This document shows positions 1-10,171 of a stretch of 14,248 bases of DNA, piece after piece. The DNA comes from Gnomoniopsis sp. IMI 355080 (lineage: Eukaryota; Ascomycota; Sordariomycetes; Diaporthales; Gnomoniaceae), in NCBI GenBank assembly GCA_027946555.1, contig JAPEVC010000426.1, forward strand, positions 1 to 14,248. Direction: 5' to 3'. How positions within the stretch are numbered: the first letter of the stretch is position 1; every line of letters begins with the position of its first letter. The position numbers were made by a program, and so were the translations under genes. The notes under the pieces are model-generated. The model did no database searches, had not been told where the DNA came from, and worked only from the letters and a program-made list of their open reading frames with translations.

Positions 1-1849
1 GTTGTGGCTTGCCCTGGGTTTTGGTGGGCGAGAGGAGGGAGCCCGGAGCGCATCGAAAAACACGGAAGATTCCGTCACTTCCATGTAATGCATTCTTGTG
101 AAGGGGTCATCCGGGTTTTAATCTCTAAGAATTCTGTTCGAGGCGCACACACACCGCTTTTTGCGAGACGTGAGACTTGTCTGAGATCTTGGTGCCACAT
201 ATTTGTGGCTTGTGGGTTTCAGTATTCGACAGTTGGGCTACGGTACCACGTTGGGCAAGGATATTGACTACTCTGGATGATTGCACAGGGACATGATAGT
301 TGGGAGACGGGTTCTGAAGAGTCGTCCATCTGAAATTGCAATTCGCACAGATGCTGGCAAAGCCACGACCTCGGTTGGAAGCTTGCCAGTGATGAGCATC
401 CTCTATACGGGCAGCTCATCCTTTGTTCAATCACGCTCTACTCTCTGGGGCGGAGGTCATGACGCTCGTATTGGCAGAGTGGCTAGTGAGAGCCTTCCTG
501 CCGAAAGGTGTGGTGCTAACTTGGCCGTATCAACCATTTTTGCAACCTCGTTCCTGGCGCCAAAAGGTTCCCAAACACAATTCATAAAGACTTTCTCGTT
601 TTGCCCAGTAATACTCGAGAGAGGCGATCAGTTCGCTCATCCTTGGGGATTCTTGATACCAAGCACTCCATTGACACAACGATATCGAGGAAGCGAGGCC
701 TAGGCACTTGTTTATCAATCAAATGATAGTGCTGTACTTCATGAATGACTCGAAAATAGCAAGTTTGGAGCGGATGGAAGGGGATTCGTTGTGTATGGCT
801 TAGAGAGCTCGAGAAGCTAGGATGTTTGCATTTCGCCCAAAGAACCTGGACCCTGAAAGAGATAAAAAGTAAGGGTTGCGTATATGACTTCCGTCGACGT
901 GGCTATCCGATGTAAGGTTGTCTTCCTGTGTTACTTAGTGACTGGCGTATATTCGCACCGAGCTGTTGGCAGGGAGTCAGGAACGAGCAGTTGACTAAGT
1001 AGGTTAGTTACCTCGCTAGTTAGGTAAAGTAGATAGACACAGCTTGTATCTACTTGTATTAAACCGGCAAATGAGCCTGGAAATCCCTCCCTCTCAAACG
1101 ATATTGCAGGTAGCCGAATGACCTACAATTGCGAGTGCTTCTGCATTTTCGCGAGGTTTGATAGGGCGTATCACGTCGACCGGACAATGAAGCAATTCCA
1201 CATGGGGAAGAGCTCCTTCGAGCGGTACCTCTTAACTTGATGTTCGAAGTGACGCGTGTGAGCTTCCACCGATGTTACAATGCTCTCGCGAATCCAGTAC
1301 GGAAGACCCTCTTGCGGGCGCACCTTTGCTGAAGCATCCCACGACCACGTTCCGGACTTTACGTATGCAAGGCTGGCCAATCCCAGCAAATTCGACTAAT
1401 TCTCAGCCTCGCTGTCCACAAAGACCCACTTGAGGCGCACCTGACTCAGTTGTCATGCCGATAACTTATCTTCCCACGTCATAATTCAAATTTGAACAAT
1501 ACCGAATACCGTTTCTTGCAATTTCTGAACCGAGGCTCAGGTTCCTGATAGCTCTCGGAAAATTATCAAGGCCAGATTGCCAGTGAGCAAGTCGGGCCGG
1601 CTCGAAAATTTGTATCAATGAAGGGCATCAGAAGAGGTAGACGAAACACCAGGCTCTTTATTTTCTTAAGAGACGAGAGGATCGTTCGGCGATTATCTGG
1701 GTTAGCGAGTCAGCACTTTATCGTGGACTTGAAAATGTCGGATCAACGGGTTAGTGTACCGAGGCAACCTTATGCGGCGCAAGGGAATGGCTCAAATGGT
1801 TGGGATGTCCACCTACGAAACAGCTTCCCACTGCCGTATACGGGGATAG
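1..1849. other. Gene-poor intergenic DNA, left edge
   Basis: No open frame here has a recognisable domain, a plausible start and fungal splice signals together. The longest + frame (281-703) has an unconvincing, low-similarity-looking composition. On the minus strand, 530-718 reads as fairly protein-like residues (for example SELIASLEYYWAKRESLYEL), but it ends at a stop and the same frame below 530 is broken by several stops, so it may be a gene relic or chance. A short imperfect inverted repeat, TTACCT-N8-AGGTAA, lies near 1006-1027. I see no tRNA, rRNA or transposon ends. Confidence 0.5.
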
Positions 1850-2245
1850 TTCCCAGCTGAGCCGGGAATTCCCAAAGAATTACGGGAGGTGATTGAGAAT
1901 CTATTACAGGCCACCGCAAAGGTAGGTAAATATGGTGAGATTTTGCGTACTGCAATATCTCATTAAAACTATGGATTGGTCGCGAATTGGATGTTGATCC
2001 GTGGCCAAGATCGACCAATTCGGGCCGGAAAATAGGTGTGTGGATATATTGTCTGCCCAAGTCGGCTTTTCGCGGCTATATGTGCAATCCACGATCTGCA
2101 TCGTCAGATTCAGGACCCTGAAGAAAAAGAGTACGCTAGGGGTGAGCATGGATTTGTTCGTCGGAAACTTGAGATTGCTGGTTGTCGGAGGTATTCCCCT
2201 TGCCATCCAACTAATCCTGACCTAGACGACTCACAGAGACTGTAA
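1850..2245 (+). pseudogene. Possible broken coding fragment
   Basis: One + frame (codons starting at 1850, 1853 and so on) reads as protein-like sequence interrupted by only two stops before the final one: TAA at 1964-1966 and TAG at 2033-2035. The readable pieces include PGIPKELREVIENLLQATAK, helical and charged, and later HDLHRQIQDPEEKEYARGEH. A GTAGGT that could act as a splice donor follows the first piece at 1922. No start codon, domain or family is recognised. Third codon positions are not GC-biased, unlike those of the RasGAP gene downstream. It could be a decayed gene, an exon pair whose intron I cannot place, or chance. Confidence 0.22.
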
Positions 2246-2256
2246 GAAGCAACATT

Positions 2257-2274
2257 TACCTACCTAGGTAGGTA
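2257..2274. repeat. 18-nt perfect palindrome, TACCTACC/GGTAGGTA type
   Basis: TACCTACCTAGGTAGGTA is its own reverse complement, centred between 2265 and 2266. The same core occurs in a 20-nt palindrome at 3633-3652. No gene lies at either copy. Confidence 0.85.
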
Positions 2275-3615
2275 GCATTCACGTAGTCATCCCTCAACGG
2301 GCTTTTTTTTCTTTCAAGAGATTGGTTACAAAGCGGATATGGCATGACAAGATAGATACCCGTCCGACCTCTACCACGTCGCAGCTACGGTGCGGTTGCA
2401 TGGAGCGGAAGTTTTTCGTTGGCATTTGCACAGACGAGACGCATGACGCTCTTTCACACATCCCTCCCTACTGCCATTACCACGCACGTTCCGTCGTTTT
2501 CTTTCTCGCACAAGGGGGACGATTGACGAGGTCCCAAGGATAGGACCTGACCAGGGCCCAGCTGTCGACCCTGACTGGCCATTATCGGCGAATTAAAGAC
2601 AACCCTTCTAAGAGCAGGGGAAAAAAAAATGTTAGTTGGAAAACTTCCTATCGTAAATTAATCTCCGCGATGTTTCGTCATCAACTTGCGCAAAACTTCC
2701 CTCCTACCATAACATAATTTTTTTTCTTCTTTCGCCCCCTCCCACATATTCTCTCTGCTTACAACACGAATCCACTTCAGAGCTTGTGGGAGTCGTGGAC
2801 ATCGGCTTGATTGGCTCCGCCTTGGAAATTACCCGACCCGGTTAGCTAAGAGGGGGGGGAGGATCAATAGTATTATTTTGTGGTCTTATTCTTTGGCCGT
2901 GTCAGTGGCCCACCCCTCCACTCACTCCCCCTGACTTTGTGCCAGCAAGCAAAGGCAAAAGCAAGGTGCAGGAGTGGGCACGGCGGGAAGGTGGCTATTT
3001 TTGGATGCAACATCGAAAGTCGGGATGAAGGGGGCCCGCAAATTCGGATGTGGGTCGGTTTGTCTGGCTCTGTTTTGTTTGGCTTAGTATTTGCACAGGC
3101 CTTTGGAAGAGGTGCGTAGTATTTTTCAATTTATTGACCTTGACCAAAACAGTGACATCAGCCGATTTCAAGCGCCCCCTGGCATTTTGCAGCCTTCCCC
3201 ACCGATGACACCTACTGGTAATGATCCGGAGAATAACGTCCCATATGCGGGCCACGATAAGTCGAGTTGCTGTTTGGACCTCTCGAACGGGACGTGGCGT
3301 GCGGTTTATTATGCCTTCTATCTGCATACCCGATTTAGACTATGGCTTCAATCGTTTCCACTTGAAGGCTTTTTCCTTCTTCCGGTGAAGTAGTCGGGGG
3401 GGGGGCGTGGCGTTATTTCCCTCCTCTCCAGAATGGCCGACCCGAGAGTAAAAACCTAAGTGACCCAGCTAGGCGATGCGCGCGCGCGCGTGTGTTGCGG
3501 CTCCTTTCATCTCTTCCCAAAAACTTAAAACATCGACGAACTACATGGGCAGATTACCTTTGTGATGTCTGGACAGCAGACGGATCTATCGGCTCGTGCG
3601 TGGTTGCTGAAGCCG
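2275..3615. other. Intergenic DNA with homopolymer and pyrimidine runs
   Basis: No supportable gene. The stretch contains T-runs near 2304 and 2718, an A-run near 2621, and C/T-rich DNA at about 2690-2760 that resembles fungal promoter DNA but is not followed by a convincing reading frame. There are G-runs near 2852 and 3396-3405 and an alternating purine-pyrimidine tract at 3477-3495. The open frames at 2880-3119 (+), 3091-3393 (+) and 2995-3327 (minus) overlap each other and have no recognisable features. Confidence 0.5.
3477..3495. repeat. Alternating CG/TG tract (Z-DNA-prone)
   Basis: Nineteen bases alternate strictly between purine and pyrimidine, first as CG steps and then as TG steps. 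This is the classic simple-sequence type able to adopt the left-handed Z form under supercoiling. No gene start is nearby, so a role is not implied. Confidence 0.75.
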
Positions 3616-3631
3616 CAGGACTATAGTCCTG
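3616..3631. repeat. 16-nt perfect palindrome
   Basis: CAGGACTATAGTCCTG is a perfect palindrome with no spacer. It ends one base before the 20-nt palindrome at 3633-3652. Confidence 0.85.
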
Positions 3632-3632
3632 A

Positions 3633-3652
3633 CTACCTACCTAGGTAGGTAG
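3633..3652. repeat. 20-nt perfect palindrome, CTACCTAC/GTAGGTAG
   Basis: CTACCTACCTAGGTAGGTAG is a perfect 20-nt palindrome sharing its central 18 bases with the copy at 2257-2274. Shorter TAGG/CCTA runs are scattered through the same 5-kb region, for example near 4927, 5012 and 5863, so this looks like a dispersed simple motif. Confidence 0.85.
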
Positions 3653-5537
3653 CCAACAACATCTGATTTTGCAGAGGACGCGCCAGTGTAAACGCGTCCC
3701 TTTGAAATTTTGTGTATATCAGGTGTATATCATGGTAATCATTGTGTACTTCAAATTGAGATGTACATAACACATATCACGATGAGGTGGCACCTCTTTT
3801 TGTATTTTGCCACTATTTACCCAGGTACCTTGAACCCCCCTGTGATGATGGCCCCAGGAACCGTTGAAACGGCGGAATCAATCGACGTGAACCCGAGCGA
3901 TCCCCAAACCTTGGAGCAGGTGGCTGGGCGCCAATAGTAGCACCGAGACGTTGTGGTTAGCGCTTTTTGCGCGATTCGCTATAGTACTATGGTAATAGCA
4001 GCTGTAGCAGAATTGGGAAAGGCGAACAATAATATACGAGAACCCGGTTTGTTAACACTACAGTACCTCTCTGCTCCCTTTCTATTACCTGGGGGCGGGT
4101 TGTTCGGCCGAGTCACAGTGCATGGCACGTCACCATCTTGACGGCTCTTGAAACACGTTCCTCATTCGTGTCGTGGCCCGGAACCGCCGCCTTAAAATGG
4201 CTGACTGGATACCCGAGTACCTTAGAGGCCTAAAGGGTGAGGGGCTCTGAATTGGGGGCGAAAATGCACATTTGGGACGTGGAACATCACGACGTGCAAA
4301 AAACCGGGCTAATACGAGGGCGATGATCTGCGTGCTGGACATTTCGAGCGACATGCGCGTGACAGGGCATAGACTTTGATCACCGGCAGTCTGGTCCGAG
4401 TTTATTTTTTGCCTTGTTATCGAACTCTAGTTCCATACGGGAGTACTACTGTACCAATAGTTTGATAAGGTTGACGTGCACAACACATTATTATATATGC
4501 AGTTAGCACACAAAACCCACAGACCTCAGCACTTGCAATAGCACGAGTCACGATGGTTTAGGCTGGGCGTCGAAACAAAAAGGTACCATGACATTGACAG
4601 GGCCCCGACACTTGTCTAAGATAGTTCGGCACCGGCGTCGAAACTTTTTGGGCCGGATCAAAAAGGACAGCCGAGGAACGGATTAAAACTTTCGGGGCGC
4701 TAGGTATTGTTTTGGCTGTGGCTTGCCACCAGCAAGGATTGCGACTGGCGAGGCTTTGACACTTCTTAGGGAGAGTGTACGGGATGGTTCGAGATATGAC
4801 ATTGTTAGTCCTTACTTAGCTAGGCAGTTGCTATGGGAGGTGCCTGGCTAGTTATGGTACAGACGGACAGACTACCGTATCATCGTTCACGGAGTACCAT
4901 AATAAGGTAGGGCTGGGTGGCCGGGTGGGTAGGTAATGGCAATAGTAATACGAAGTTTCGAGACACGCGGGATTGGGTTGGCTGCTCTGTGCACTTCATG
5001 CGATGGCGGGTTGCAGGTAGGTGGCTATGCAGTCAATCCACGGCGACCAAACAGGCTAACATGCTAGCCGTTAGGCAGTAAGCATGAGCATGGTATGTCA
5101 TGGCGGAGAGAGTGAGGAAGAGAGGGGGGGGGGACAGAAACGTGGGAGGCGAGGCAAGTATGAATTGATTACGACGACGATTGATTGATGAATGACACAC
5201 AAGGAACCAGCAATTGTTTCCGTGCTTGGTACTATACCCAGCAGTAGTACGGTTCCATACCACAGAATGCCACCTGACTGTATCATTATACTACCTAGAT
5301 ATGCAGTACTTACCTATGGACTCAGTATAGTAACCTACCGACGGGCCCCTCCTCGTCCTGCAGCGTGGCAGAGCGTTGTTGGTGTGCGACTTGCTGGGGG
5401 CCTCGCTCACAATCTGAAACGAGGGTAATGCCTAGATACACTAGGGGGACCCCTGTCTCTCGTGTCACACTAGCCGTATTTGGACCAAGAAGCAGGAACC
5501 TGCACCAGCGTGGAGACTGCCGATGTGGGTGTAGTAT

Positions 5538-5580
5538 CCTGCCAGCCTGCCAGCACCTGCCTGCCAGCCTGGCAGCCTGC
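5538..5580. repeat. Short imperfect CCTGCCAG tandem cluster
   Basis: CCTGCCAG, CCTGCCAGCA, CCTG, CCTGCCAG and CCTGGCAG units follow one another imperfectly over about 43 bases. It looks like a decayed minisatellite. It lies just upstream of the GT microsatellite and the ATG-free leader. Confidence 0.6.
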
Positions 5581-5658
5581 TTTTGTGCCTTGATGAGTGA
5601 ACCCTTCTGGTGACTTGTCATACTGTCACACTCCTCTCCGTATTGCGGCCAGGACTGC

Positions 5659-5678
5659 GTGTGTGTGTGTGTGTGTGT
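5659..5678. repeat. (GT)10 microsatellite
   Basis: Ten uninterrupted GT units, followed after a short gap by a shorter GT run near 5692-5699. It marks the upstream edge of the C/T-rich leader of the RasGAP gene. Confidence 0.9.
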
Positions 5679-5713
5679 CTGTTCTTGTCCCTGTGTGTGG
5701 TGTTCCTGAAATG

Positions 5714-7082
5714 CCCCAACCTGGACCTTGAACCTTGACGGGAACGCGACGACTATCCTGTTCCCTTTCCACTTTACTTTGAATTCCACAGCCGGCCTTG
5801 CATCCAGCTATCTCTCCTCTCTCTGCATTGCGACCCCCCCCCTACACAGCAGGTTACAGCCATCTACCTACCTCTCCTCTACACTCCACTCCAACCCACT
5901 ACCACTACCTAATAACGCACTCAATTCAACTGATCTCAACTCAACTCTCACACTCTCAAATCGTCTCTTCTTCCTCATCTCACGTTTTATCTCCCCACCC
6001 CCCTCCCTTCTCGCGCGCGCTTTCTCTCTCTCTACCATTCACTGCAAAACCAAGCTGGCACTGGCACCCACCAACGTCCTCTATTATACTTTGCAGTCCC
6101 CCCCTGTGATAGTTGTGACGACCGCTGGCGACAACCTCAATCCCCATTGAACTGACGGCAAACTTTCCCCACTTTGGCTGGCTCAAATCCTCAATTCAGC
6201 AGTCTCCCCCGGCAAACCATCGACTCAAATCCAGCCAAAACCCGTCTCGCTTGCCCGCTACCGAGCGCACATCACCAGCGACCTTGTCCACTTTCTGATA
6301 ACGTTCCCGCTTTTTCCCTCTTTGTTCAGGGCGTCTCGTCTTGTCTTGCGGCCCCTCGCTGGTCGACCCCGACTACGACGGCCGCCTCTCGATCGATCCA
6401 TCCATTCCATCCTTCCAGACCCAGACCGAGACCCATACGGCATTGTCTCTCCCATTTCGCATCGCAGCGCATCCGCACCCGCATCCCGCATCGCCTGTCT
6501 GTCCGTTCATTTCAGCCTGCCTGTTCTCTGTGCTTCGCACTTCGCACTCTTCGACAACCGGGTACACAACAAGAATACCCCCATCTCCGCCGTGCCTGCC
6601 GCCTTCACCCCTCGTCTCTCCCTGCTCCGCGCGACCGTAATCGAAACCCCCCGTACCACCTCACTTGCCTACTTTGTGACAACGCAAATCCTTTGTCCGA
6701 CCCGACCAACTCTCGAAATCGTTTCCCGCAACACTCGCGCTAAATCACTCAACGATCATCCGTCGGTTTTTTTCTCGCGAGATCAATTGAACTCGATCGG
6801 GCACGCTGCACACGAGTCGCACCGAGGTTGACTACATTGCAGAAGCAAGTTGCGCGTCCCCCACGCAGCCGCCGCCTGTCGCGGACATCTAATTGTCCTG
6901 CGAAACCCTTGACGAGACATTGCTCAGTCTCTGTCCGCGCTCGAGGGCATTGTGCAGGACGCGTCGCATTCCACAAAGACCTCGAGGTCACAACCTCCTG
7001 GTCCTTTTGGAATACCGAGTTCGCAGACTCCTCAGCCCATCCTCGACGCCCAACGCCCGGCCACCATCACATCCTCACCAAC
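5714..7082 (+). promoter_or_regulatory. Pyrimidine-rich, ATG-free promoter/5' leader of the RasGAP gene
   Basis: The last ATG on the + strand before the RasGAP start is at 5711-5713. Reading line by line, I find none between there and 7083, while the reverse triplet CAT occurs about 29 times in the same stretch. The left part (about 5760-6060) is strongly C/T-rich, as in many filamentous-fungal core promoters and leaders. The simplest reading is that transcription starts near the left end and that most of the stretch is a 5' UTR from which upstream AUGs have been purged. The exact start site and any leader intron cannot be seen; TTTGCAG at about 6091-6097 would serve as an acceptor. Open frames here lack ATG starts and are not called as genes. 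Confidence 0.6.
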
Positions 7083-9678
7083 ATGTCCTCTGTCATGTTG
7101 CAAACACCATCACGGACGTCAACGTCCTCCGCCTCCTCCTTCCAACAACCTCTCTCCCGCCAGAATACCATGTCGTCGTACAATGGCTCCAGTTCAGCCC
7201 GCCAGTCCAAGCGGTACTCCATGTCCGCGCTGTACATGTCCATGTCAGCTCAGGAGACGGACCTGGAAATAGAAGACGAATTGGCTAAGGGTTTGTGCAA
7301 TCTCCAAGCTTCCCTCTTTCGAAGAAAAAAAAAGGGTTCTAACAGTAGATGTGTGCAGCGCAAAAGGTTCTTCGCGACCTCAAGTCTAAGATCTCGTCAC
7401 AGTCGAAAAAGAACTTTGTCCTCGAGAAAGACGTGCGATATCTCGACTCACGTATTGCTCTACTGATCCAGAATCGCATGGCTCTCGAAGAGGTAAGATG
7501 ATTCAATTGAAGACTGGGACACAGAAAGAATATCCTGCTAAATGCCTTGCAGCAAAATGAAGTAGCGAGTCACCTCGAAGATGCGACCGATATACAAGAA
7601 GGTGTCTTTCCCAACGACGAGAAGACGCAAAGATATGGAAACTTGTTATTTTTGCTGCAATCCGAACCAAGACACATTGCACACCTCTCGCGGCTGGTGT
7701 CTATGGCCGAGATCGATTCTCTGTTGCAGACCGTCATGTTTACGATTTACGGAAACCAGTACGAGAGCCGCGAAGAGCATCTTTTGCTCACCATGTTTCA
7801 GGTCCGTCCCGCGCAATTCTCCCAAGCTCTATGCACAATTCTCATTGCTGACCCCCGACGCAGTCCGTTTTGACGTATCAGTTCGACAACACTGCCGAGT
7901 ATTCTTCCCTGCTTCGAGCAAACACGCCGGTTTCGCGGATGATGACGACATACACGAGGAGAGGACCGGGGCAAAGTTTCTTGAAGACAGTGCTTGCGGA
8001 TAGGATCAACAGGCTGATTGAGCTTCAAGATCTGGATCTCGAAATTAACCCTTTGAAGGTCTACGAACGCATGATTGAACAGATCGAGCAGGACACTGGC
8101 AGCTTGCCGCCTTCCCTACCCAAGGGTGTAACAGCTGAACAGGCTGCCGAGAACGCGCAGGTGCAGGCTATCATTGAGCCGAGGCTGACGATGCTTATCG
8201 ACATTGCGAATGGCTTCTTGCAGACTATCATCGACGGCCTGGAGGAGGCGCCCTATGGTATTAGGTGGATCTGCAAGCAGATTCGCAGCCTGACCAAGCG
8301 CAAGTACCCGGACGCGAACGACCAGAGCATCTGCACGTTGATTGGCGGATTTTTCTTCCTGCGCTTCATCAACCCTGCGATTGTAACGCCGAAGTCGTAC
8401 ATGTTGATCGACGGAACGCCAGCCGAAAAGCCGAGACGAACACTCACCTTGATCGCAAAGATGCTGCAGAATCTTGCCAACAAGCCATCGTACGCAAAGG
8501 AGCCGTACATGGCGAAGTTGCAGCCATTTGTCCAGTCCAACAAGGATCGAGTCAACAAATTCATGCTGGATCTTTGCGAGGTGCAGGATTTCTATGAAAG
8601 CTTGGAGATGGATAATTACGTGGCTCTGTCCAAGAAGGATATAGAGCTTTCCATCACACTGAACGAGATCTACGCTATGCATGGCCTGATTGACAAGCAC
8701 AGAGGCGAGCTTTGCAAGGACGAGAACGCGCACCTCTCCATCATTATCAACGAACTGGGGCCCTCTCCACCGCAAGTACCGAGGAAGGAGAATAGGGTGA
8801 TTAACTTGCCTCTGTTCAGTCGGTGGGAGACTGCCATTGATGACTTGACAGCGGCACTCGATATCACTCAGGAAGAGGTCTACTTTATGGAGGCCAAGTC
8901 TGTGTTTGTGCAAATAATGCGTTCAATCCCTCAAAACAGCTCCGTGAGTAGGAGACCGCTGAGACTGGAGCGGATTGCTGATGCGGCAGCTACGTCACGG
9001 AATGATGCGGTTATGGTGCGCAAAGGTATCCGTGCCATGGAGTTACTTAGTCAACTCCAAGAGCTCCGTGTCATCGACAAATCTGACCAATTCAGCTTAC
9101 TCCGGGACGAGGTTGAGCAAGAGCTGCAGCACCTTGGCTCATTGAAGGAAGTCGTTGTTGTTGAGACAGTGAAGCTGGAAGAGGTCTACAAGACGATTCG
9201 CGACCACAACACGTACCTGGTCGGCCAGCTGGAGACTTACAAAAGCTATCTCCACAACGTTCGCAGCCAAAGTGAGGGAACAAGGCGCAAGCAGCAGAAG
9301 CAACAGGTCCTCGGGCCGTACAAATTCACACACCAGCAACTTGAGAAGGAGGGTGTCATACAGAAGAGCAACGTACCGGATAACAGAAGAGCTAACATCT
9401 ACTTCAACTTCACGAGCCCACTGCCCGGGACGTTCGTCATCTCATTGCACTACAAGGGTAAATTTGACCAAGAATTCCGCCCGACCAATAACGGCACGGA
9501 GCTAACAACTTGTCTAGGACGCAATCGTGGTCTTCTGGAGCTGGATCTGAAGCTCGACGACCTGTTGGAGATGCAGAAGGATGGTCAGGAGGAGTTAGAC
9601 CTCGAATACGTCCAGTTCAACGTACCAAAGGTCTTGGCCCTATTGAACAAGAGATTTGCGCGGAAGAAGGGCTGGTAA
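7083..9678 (+). CDS. gapA: IQGAP-type Ras GTPase-activating protein (GapA/Gap1-like)
   Basis: This protein should speed GTP hydrolysis on Ras and so switch Ras off; fungal relatives act in polarised growth and Ras/cAMP signalling. Exons are 7083-7290, 7359-7492, 7553-7801, 7864-9457 and 9518-9678, giving 781 aa. Introns of 68, 60, 62 and 60 nt have GT/AG ends; CTAAC at 7339, CTGAC at 7848 and a CTAAC near 9502 look like branch sites. Residues 1-60 are Ser-rich and likely disordered. The RasGAP domain spans about 145-450. Arg215 in SLLRANTPVSRMM aligns with the arginine finger of p120GAP, and FLR (362-364) followed by NPAI (367-370) is the hallmark motif. A RasGAP_C region covers about 510-770 and ends in LALLNKRFARKKGW. 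The start is the first in-frame ATG after a long ATG-free leader, context CACCAACATG. There is no calponin-homology or IQ region, as expected for the GapA subgroup. Family assignment is firm; exon 5 is supported by its IQGAP-like continuation. Confidence 0.95.
9458..9517 (+). other. Fourth intron of the RasGAP gene, 60 nt, in frame and stop-free
   Basis: The reading frame runs through this stretch without a stop, so it could be mistaken for coding. It begins GTAAAT, has GCTAAC 13 bases before the end and finishes TCTAG. Removing it joins LHYKG to RNRGLLELDLKLDDLL, which lines up with the KFMGVQMETFMLHYQDLL part of human IQGAP1 without an insertion. Retention would add 20 residues within the RasGAP_C region. 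Confidence 0.85.
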
Positions 9679-9715
9679 ACGGCCGCCTACAAATCCGTCT
9701 AAGAACTCATGACAT

Positions 9716-10171
9716 TTACGGTCTCCCACTGCGACTTGCATATTCATATGGCGGTGTTACGGAGCCGGCGTATTGGTCAAATCGAATACCCGATAACGAC
9801 TTCGCGTTGTACAATGCTTTCCACGGCATCACCAATCATACAGATGAGGTATCGGTCTAACGATGCCGTTAGGCTCATCCTGCGCCGGAAGATTGTCTCG
9901 AAGGATTTCATCTTAGATCTCTGAGGGTTCATACCTCTTCGACATGTTGAACCCCACTTGGGCTGCAGCCGATTCTCCATTCACCACAACCGCCCACACT
10001 CGACCTTGGAAGTCCGGCATCTGAACCCACGACACGCCAAATAGAAGGCTGCAAACACAGCACACATATTTACATTAATCATGGACTTACATCTCAAACT
10101 TGCGCGCGGCTTCCGACTGCCGAGCGTTGCAGAACCCACATCCAGCTTGACCTTTTGACTTCTCTTCGAAT
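9716..10171 (-). pseudogene. Possible small spliced gene or gene relic, convergent with the RasGAP gene
   Basis: On the minus strand, 10171-10091 reads as protein-like residues ending ARQSEAARKFE. It stops at a GTAAGT donor (10090-10085); a TTTGCAG acceptor ends at 10049, and the frame resumes at 10048 as LLFGVSWVQMPDFQGRVWAV and runs to a TAA at 9915-9913. A CGACAG just before 10171 could be an upstream acceptor, but the first exon is not found. Past the TAA the same frame is again coding-like (PAQDEPNGIVRPIPHLYDW) to a TGA. Another frame then gives ALYNAKSLSGIRFDQYAGSV until TAA at 9718-9716. This suggests a decayed gene, or further splicing that I cannot resolve. The 42-nt intron is short and lacks a clear branch site. 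No family is recognised. Confidence 0.35.

Larger units (their letters stand above)
3653..5713. other. Intergenic DNA upstream of the RasGAP transcription unit
   Basis: No supportable gene on either strand. An 11-bp direct repeat GGCGTCGAAAC occurs at 4566-4576 and 4634-4644. A run of ten G lies at 5124-5133. The right end is rich in simple repeats: a CCTGCCAG-type cluster at about 5538-5580 and (GT)10 at 5659-5678. The long minus-strand frame at 5322-5789 runs through the GT repeat, giving alternating His-Thr, and is judged spurious. The region probably holds the distal promoter of the RasGAP gene, but I see no defined element. Confidence 0.5.

Noticed and set aside
4780..4800. GGTTCGA, suggestive of a tRNA B box
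   Set aside because: The bases after it do not fit the B-box consensus, and no A box or cloverleaf arms are present upstream.
5322..5789. 155-codon minus-strand open frame
   Set aside because: It crosses the GT microsatellite (His-Thr repeats) and the CCTGCCAG cluster, has no domain or ATG-context support, and overlaps other frames.
6174..6831. Long + frames of 169-189 codons in the leader
   Set aside because: They begin at non-ATG codons in ATG-free, C/T-rich DNA. Their Pro/Ser/Arg-rich composition is what such DNA gives in any frame.
8116..8913. 265-codon minus-strand open frame inside the RasGAP gene
   Set aside because: It lies entirely antisense to the conserved RasGAP domain and is explained by the codon bias of that gene.
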